A stretch of 64,000 nt of DNA from Streptomyces antnestii (lineage in GTDB: Bacteria; Actinomycetota; Actinomycetes; Streptomycetales; Streptomycetaceae), in the NCBI RefSeq assembly GCF_004005495.1, contig NZ_RZYA01000006.1:336692-400691 (forward strand), given 5' to 3'. This document shows, one piece after another, positions 60,013 through 64,000 of the stretch (positions are counted from its first letter, which is position 1; each line of letters starts with the position of its first letter). The notes under the pieces were generated by a model. The model was not told the origin of the DNA. It searched no databases and saw only the letters and a list, made by a program, of their open reading frames with translations. The translations under genes and the position numbers were made by a program.

Positions 60013-61294
60013 CCGGCCGGCCCCCACACCCGCGGCTCACCGCCCCCGCCGCCACCGAGCCCGAGCCGGCGACCACCGACGCCAACCCGACGACGCACCC
60101 CACCGAGCAGCCCCCCACACCGCCCACGCCCACGTCCACGGCCCGCACCCCGCGTCAGCTCTGGACCCGCACGCGGGGACTGCTCATCTCCGCCCTGATC
60201 CTCCTGATCGCCGCCGTCGCCATCGCGCTCGTCCGCTCCGACGCCGCCCACGGCCGACTCGACCCGCGCTCCGCCGACCCGAACGGCAGCCGCGCCGTCG
60301 CCCAGCTCCTGGCCGCCCGCGGCGTCTCCACTCGCGTGGTCACCACCACCGCCGAGGCCCGCGCCGCAGCCGGCCCCGACACGACCGTCCTCGTCGCGTC
60401 CCCCGACCTGCTCACCGACCACCAGGGCACCCAACTGCGCTCCGTCACCGCCGACTCCGGCGGCCGCACCGTCCTGATCGCCCCCGGCGCCCATGCCCTC
60501 AGCACGCTCGCCCCCGACGTCACCGCGGACCCGGCCCCCAGCCTCGACGCCCTCGCGCAGCCCGGCTGCTCCCTGCCCGTCGCCCGCCGCGCCGGCGACG
60601 CCGAGACCGGCGGCCGCCGCTACGCCACGTACCCCCCGGACGCGGACGCCTGCTACCGCAGCGAAAGCCTCCCCACCCTGCTCCGCCTGCCGGAGGCACA
60701 CGGCGGCGACACCCTCCTCATCGGCGCCCCCGACATCTTCCTCAACGACCGTCTCGACCAGCAGGGCAACGCCTCGCTGGCCCTGCAACTCCTCGGTTCC
60801 CGCCCCCACTTGGTCTGGTACCTCCCCTCGCTCTCCGACGACGCCGCGGCCACCGGCTCCGACCGCCGCGGCCTCTTCGACCTGCTCCCCTCCGGCTGGC
60901 TCTGGGGCACCCTGCAGCTCTTCGTCGCGGCCGTCCTCGCCGCGTTCTGGCGCGGCCGCCGCCTCGGCCGCCTCGTACCCGAACGCCTCCCCGTCTCGAT
61001 CCGCGCCTCCGAAGCCGTCGAAGGCCGCGCCCGCCTCTACCGCAAGGCAAACGCCCGCGACCGCGCCGCCTCAGCTCTGCGCACCGCCACCCGCACCCGC
61101 CTCGCCCCCCTCATCGGCGTCCCCCCGTCCCAGGCCCACTCGCCCGAGACCCTGCTCCCCGCCCTGACCGCCGCACTCCGCACCCCCGGCCAGGACCCCC
61201 GCCCCCTCCTCTTCGGCCCGCCACCGGCCGACGACGCGGCCCTGATCGCCCTCGCCGACCAACTCGACGCCCTCGAAAGAGAGGTACGCCATTC

Positions 61295-61298
<4 letters not shown>
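60009..61298 (+). CDS. DUF4350 domain protein
   Basis: The 429-residue protein has a Thr/Pro-rich N-terminus (~1-45), a membrane helix (~58-75; LLISALILLIAAVAIALV), a DUF4350 domain (~85-270) with DPNGSRAVAQLLAARGVSTRVV and TVLVASPDLLTDHQG, resembling glutamine-amidotransferase-like folds, a second helix (LFVAAVLAAFW, ~300) and a cytoplasmic helical tail. GTG 60,009 overlaps the previous stop. Such proteins are nearly always next to MoxR and DUF58 genes; their function is unknown. Confidence 0.88.
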
Positions 61299-62287
<989 letters not shown>

Positions 62288-62306
62288 CGCAAGGCTCAGG
62301 ACCCCC

Positions 62307-63617
62307 ATGGCCCTCACCGGACGCACCGCCCTGCTCGCCGCCCTGGGCTCCCTCCCCGTAGGCATCTGGGAGCCCAGCTGGACCGGCATCCTCGCCGTGA
62401 ACACCCCCCTGGCCCTGGCCTGTGCCTGCGACTTCGCCCTGGCCGCCCCGGTACGCCGCCTGCGCCTCACCCGATCGGGAGACACCGCGGTACGCCTCGG
62501 CGACCCGGCCGACGTCACCCTCACCGTCACCAACCCCTCGCGCCGCCCTCTGCGCGCCCAGCTCCGCGACGCCTGGCCGCCCAGCAGCTGGCTCCCCGGC
62601 ACCGAGGTCGAGGCATCCCGCCACCGCGTGACGATCCCCCCGGGTGAACGCCGCCGCGTCACGACCCGCCTGCTCCCCACCCGCAGAGGCGACCGAAAGG
62701 CCGACCGCGTCACGATCCGCTCGTACGGCCCGCTGGGCCTCTTCACCCGCCAGGGCACCCACGACGTCCCGTGGACGGTCCGGGTCCTCCCCCCGTTCCA
62801 CAGCCGCAAGCACCTCCCCTCGAAGCTGGCCCGCCTGCGCGAACTCGACGGCCGCACCAGCGTCCTGACCCGCGGCGAAGGCACCGAATTCGACAGCCTG
62901 CGCGAGTACGTCCCCGGGGACGACACCCGTTCCATCGACTGGCGCGCCACAGCCCGCCAGTCCACGCTCGCGGTACGCACCTGGCGCCCGGAGCGCGACC
63001 GCCACATCCTTCTGGTCCTCGACACGGGCCGCACTTCCGCCGGCCGTGTCGGCGACGCACCCCGCCTCGACGCCTCCATGGACGCGGCCCTCCTCCTGGG
63101 CGCCCTCGCATCCCGCGCCGGCGACCGAGTGGACCTGCTGGCCTACGACCGCCGCATCCGCGCCCTGGTCCAGGGCCGCGCGGCCGGCGAACTCCTGCCC
63201 GCCCTGGTCAACGCCATGGCCCCGCTGGAGCCGGAACTGGTGGAAACGGACGCCCGCGGCCTGGCCTCGGCAGCCCTGCACACCGCTCCCCGCCGCTCAC
63301 TCGTCGTCCTCCTCACCAGCCTCGACGCGGCGCCGGTGGAAGAGGGCATCCTCCCGGTCCTCCCCCGCCTCACAAAGCGCCACACGGTCTTGGTGGCATC
63401 CGTAGCGGACCCGAAAATCACGGAAATGGCGACGTCCCGGGGAAACACAGAAGCGGTGTACGACGCCTCGGCAGCCGCCCAGGCCCAGGCAGAACGCCAA
63501 CGCACCGCGGAACGTCTCATTCGCCACGGAGTCACGGTCGTAGATGCCACCCCGAACGAACTCGCACCCGCACTCGCGGACGCATATCTCGCTTTGAAAG
63601 CAGCAGGCCGGCTCTGA
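62307..63617 (+). CDS. DUF58 domain protein
   Basis: The 436-residue protein begins with two short hydrophobic segments, then a beta-sandwich-like part (DVTLTVTNPSRRPLRAQL) and the DUF58 core with GTEFDSLREYVPGDDTRSIDWRATARQ and a vWA-like fold containing LLVLDTGRTS and VVLLTSLDA. It follows the MoxR ATPase by 19 nt and is the usual partner of that ATPase. It ends 83 nt before the 5S rRNA gene, which is transcribed towards it. Confidence 0.93.
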   Translation: MALTGRTALLAALGSLPVGIWEPSWTGILAVNTPLALACACDFALAAPVRRLRLTRSGDTAVRLGDPADVTLTVTNPSRRPLRAQLRDAWPPSSWLPGTEVEASRHRVTIPPGERRRVTTRLLPTRRGDRKADRVTIRSYGPLGLFTRQGTHDVPWTVRVLPPFHSRKHLPSKLARLRELDGRTSVLTRGEGTEFDSLREYVPGDDTRSIDWRATARQSTLAVRTWRPERDRHILLVLDTGRTSAGRVGDAPRLDASMDAALLLGALASRAGDRVDLLAYDRRIRALVQGRAAGELLPALVNAMAPLEPELVETDARGLASAALHTAPRRSLVVLLTSLDAAPVEEGILPVLPRLTKRHTVLVASVADPKITEMATSRGNTEAVYDASAAAQAQAERQRTAERLIRHGVTVVDATPNELAPALADAYLALKAAGRL

Positions 63618-63644
63618 GTCCCCCGGTTTGCCTGTGAACGCAAA

Positions 63645-63686
63645 AAAGCCTCAACCCCCGAGTTTTCACTCGGGGGTTGAGGCTTT
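63645..63686 (-). terminator. Rho-independent terminator of the rRNA operon
   Basis: A perfect 18-bp stem (63,645-63,662 with 63,669-63,686) closes a 6-nt loop. On the minus strand it is followed by a run of T, the form expected for the end of an rrn operon. It may also stop transcription from the DUF58 gene. Confidence 0.93.
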
Positions 63687-63700
63687 CTATCAAAATTAGT

Positions 63701-63817
63701 TCGGCGGCGTCCTACTCTCCCACAGGGTCCCCCCTGCAGTACCATCGGCGCTGTGAGGCTTAGCTTCCGGGTTCGGAATGTAACCGGGCGTTTCCCTCAC
63801 GCTATGACCACCGAAAC
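63701..63817 (-). rRNA. 5S ribosomal RNA
   Basis: Read on the minus strand the sequence starts GTTTCGGTGGTCATAGCG and contains the conserved CCGAACCCGGAAGCTAAG and GGGAGAGTAGG segments of Streptomyces 5S rRNA. The ends GTTTCGG/CCGAA base-pair as helix I. Ends are placed to within 2-3 nt. Confidence 0.96.
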
Positions 63818-63906
63818 ACTATGAAACTGTCAACCGCACCACACCCGTGACCATGGGTGTGGGGTTGTTCGTGGTTTCAGAACCAACACAGTGGACGCGA
63901 GCAACT
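63818..63906 (-). other. 23S-5S internal transcribed spacer
   Basis: The ~89-bp spacer has an ACACCC-GTGACC-ATGGGTGT hairpin (about 63,840-63,862), probably a processing signal, and no tRNA. Confidence 0.75.
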
Positions 63907-64000
63907 GAGGACAAGCCCTCGGCCTATTAGTACCAGTCACCTCCACCCGTTACCGGGCTTCCAGATCTGGCCTATCAACCCAGTCGTCTACTGGGAGCCT
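63907..64000 (-). rRNA. 23S ribosomal RNA, 3' end (partial)
   Basis: Read on the minus strand, the window edge to ~63,907 contains GATAGGCCAGATCTGGAAGC and CTGGTACTAATAGGCCGAGG, the conserved 3' terminus of actinobacterial 23S rRNA. The gene continues beyond the right edge. The exact 3' end is estimated by comparison with the E. coli terminus. Confidence 0.95.

Overview
This is high-GC actinobacterial DNA, almost certainly Streptomyces. The evidence is strong G/C bias at third codon positions, frequent GTG starts and ATGA/GTGA gene overlaps, a 1,643-residue NAD-glutamate dehydrogenase of the type first described in Streptomyces, and a core block secA / NarL-type regulator / hpf / comF-like / lpqB / mtrB / mtrA / mtnA. 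An rRNA operon (5S plus the 3' end of 23S, minus strand) closes the window. I saw no transposase, tRNA, CRISPR array or prophage, and no in-frame TTA codon stood out in a partial scan.

Positions 1-32,252 form a cell-envelope glycopolymer island. It holds four CDP-glycerol glycerophosphotransferase (teichoic-acid polymerase type) proteins, three of them fused to an N-terminal GT-A-like domain, with the fourth cut by the window edge. It also holds a GT4 and two paralogous GT2 glycosyltransferases, several polytopic GT-C-type membrane glycosyltransferases, an O-acyltransferase, two methyltransferases, a UDP-glucose 4-epimerase and one TagG/TagH-type ABC exporter. At 28,378-32,252 a four-gene operon encodes a GDP-mannose-pyrophosphorylase-like enzyme, a polyprenyl-phosphate sugar synthase, a GtrA-like flippase and a membrane protein. 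It looks like a Gtr-type three-component glycosylation system with its own nucleotide-sugar supply. An ohr/ohrR peroxide-stress pair (15,993-16,990) sits inside the island. My reading is that the island makes, exports, glycosylates and acylates a glycerol-phosphate wall polymer.

Positions 32,613-50,075 are mostly housekeeping: NAD-glutamate dehydrogenase, a DJ-1/PfpI protein, an AfsR/LuxR-like ATPase regulator, a HAD hydrolase, a DUF6912-like protein, an Rv3235-family protein, SecA, a GNAT acetyltransferase, a YcaQ/AlkZ-like protein, a NarL-type response regulator and long-form HPF. Positions 50,401-57,864 hold ComF, LpqB, MtrB, MtrA and MtnA. Positions 58,005-63,617 hold a membrane-protein / DUF4129 / DUF4350 / MoxR / DUF58 operon converging on the rRNA operon.

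The most unusual structures are local duplications at gene 3' ends. In the operon 15,577->10,452 both intergenic junctions have been replaced by small ORFs made of copies of the upstream gene's 3' end (47 and 113 codons), each coupled at both ends by stop/start overlaps. The second comes from a 170/168/167-bp tandem triplication that also carries the ribosome binding site and first 12 codons of the next gene. The lpqB stop codon lies in the first unit of a ~440-bp minisatellite, and the adjacent comF-like gene carries a ~60-residue collagen-like Gly-X-Y insertion. The N-terminal glycosyltransferase-like domains of two of the polymerases appear to have lost their catalytic Asp motifs, while a third keeps them. 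A MITE-like repeat supplies the galE stop codon, and a 12-nt match to its end supplies the stop of another gene.
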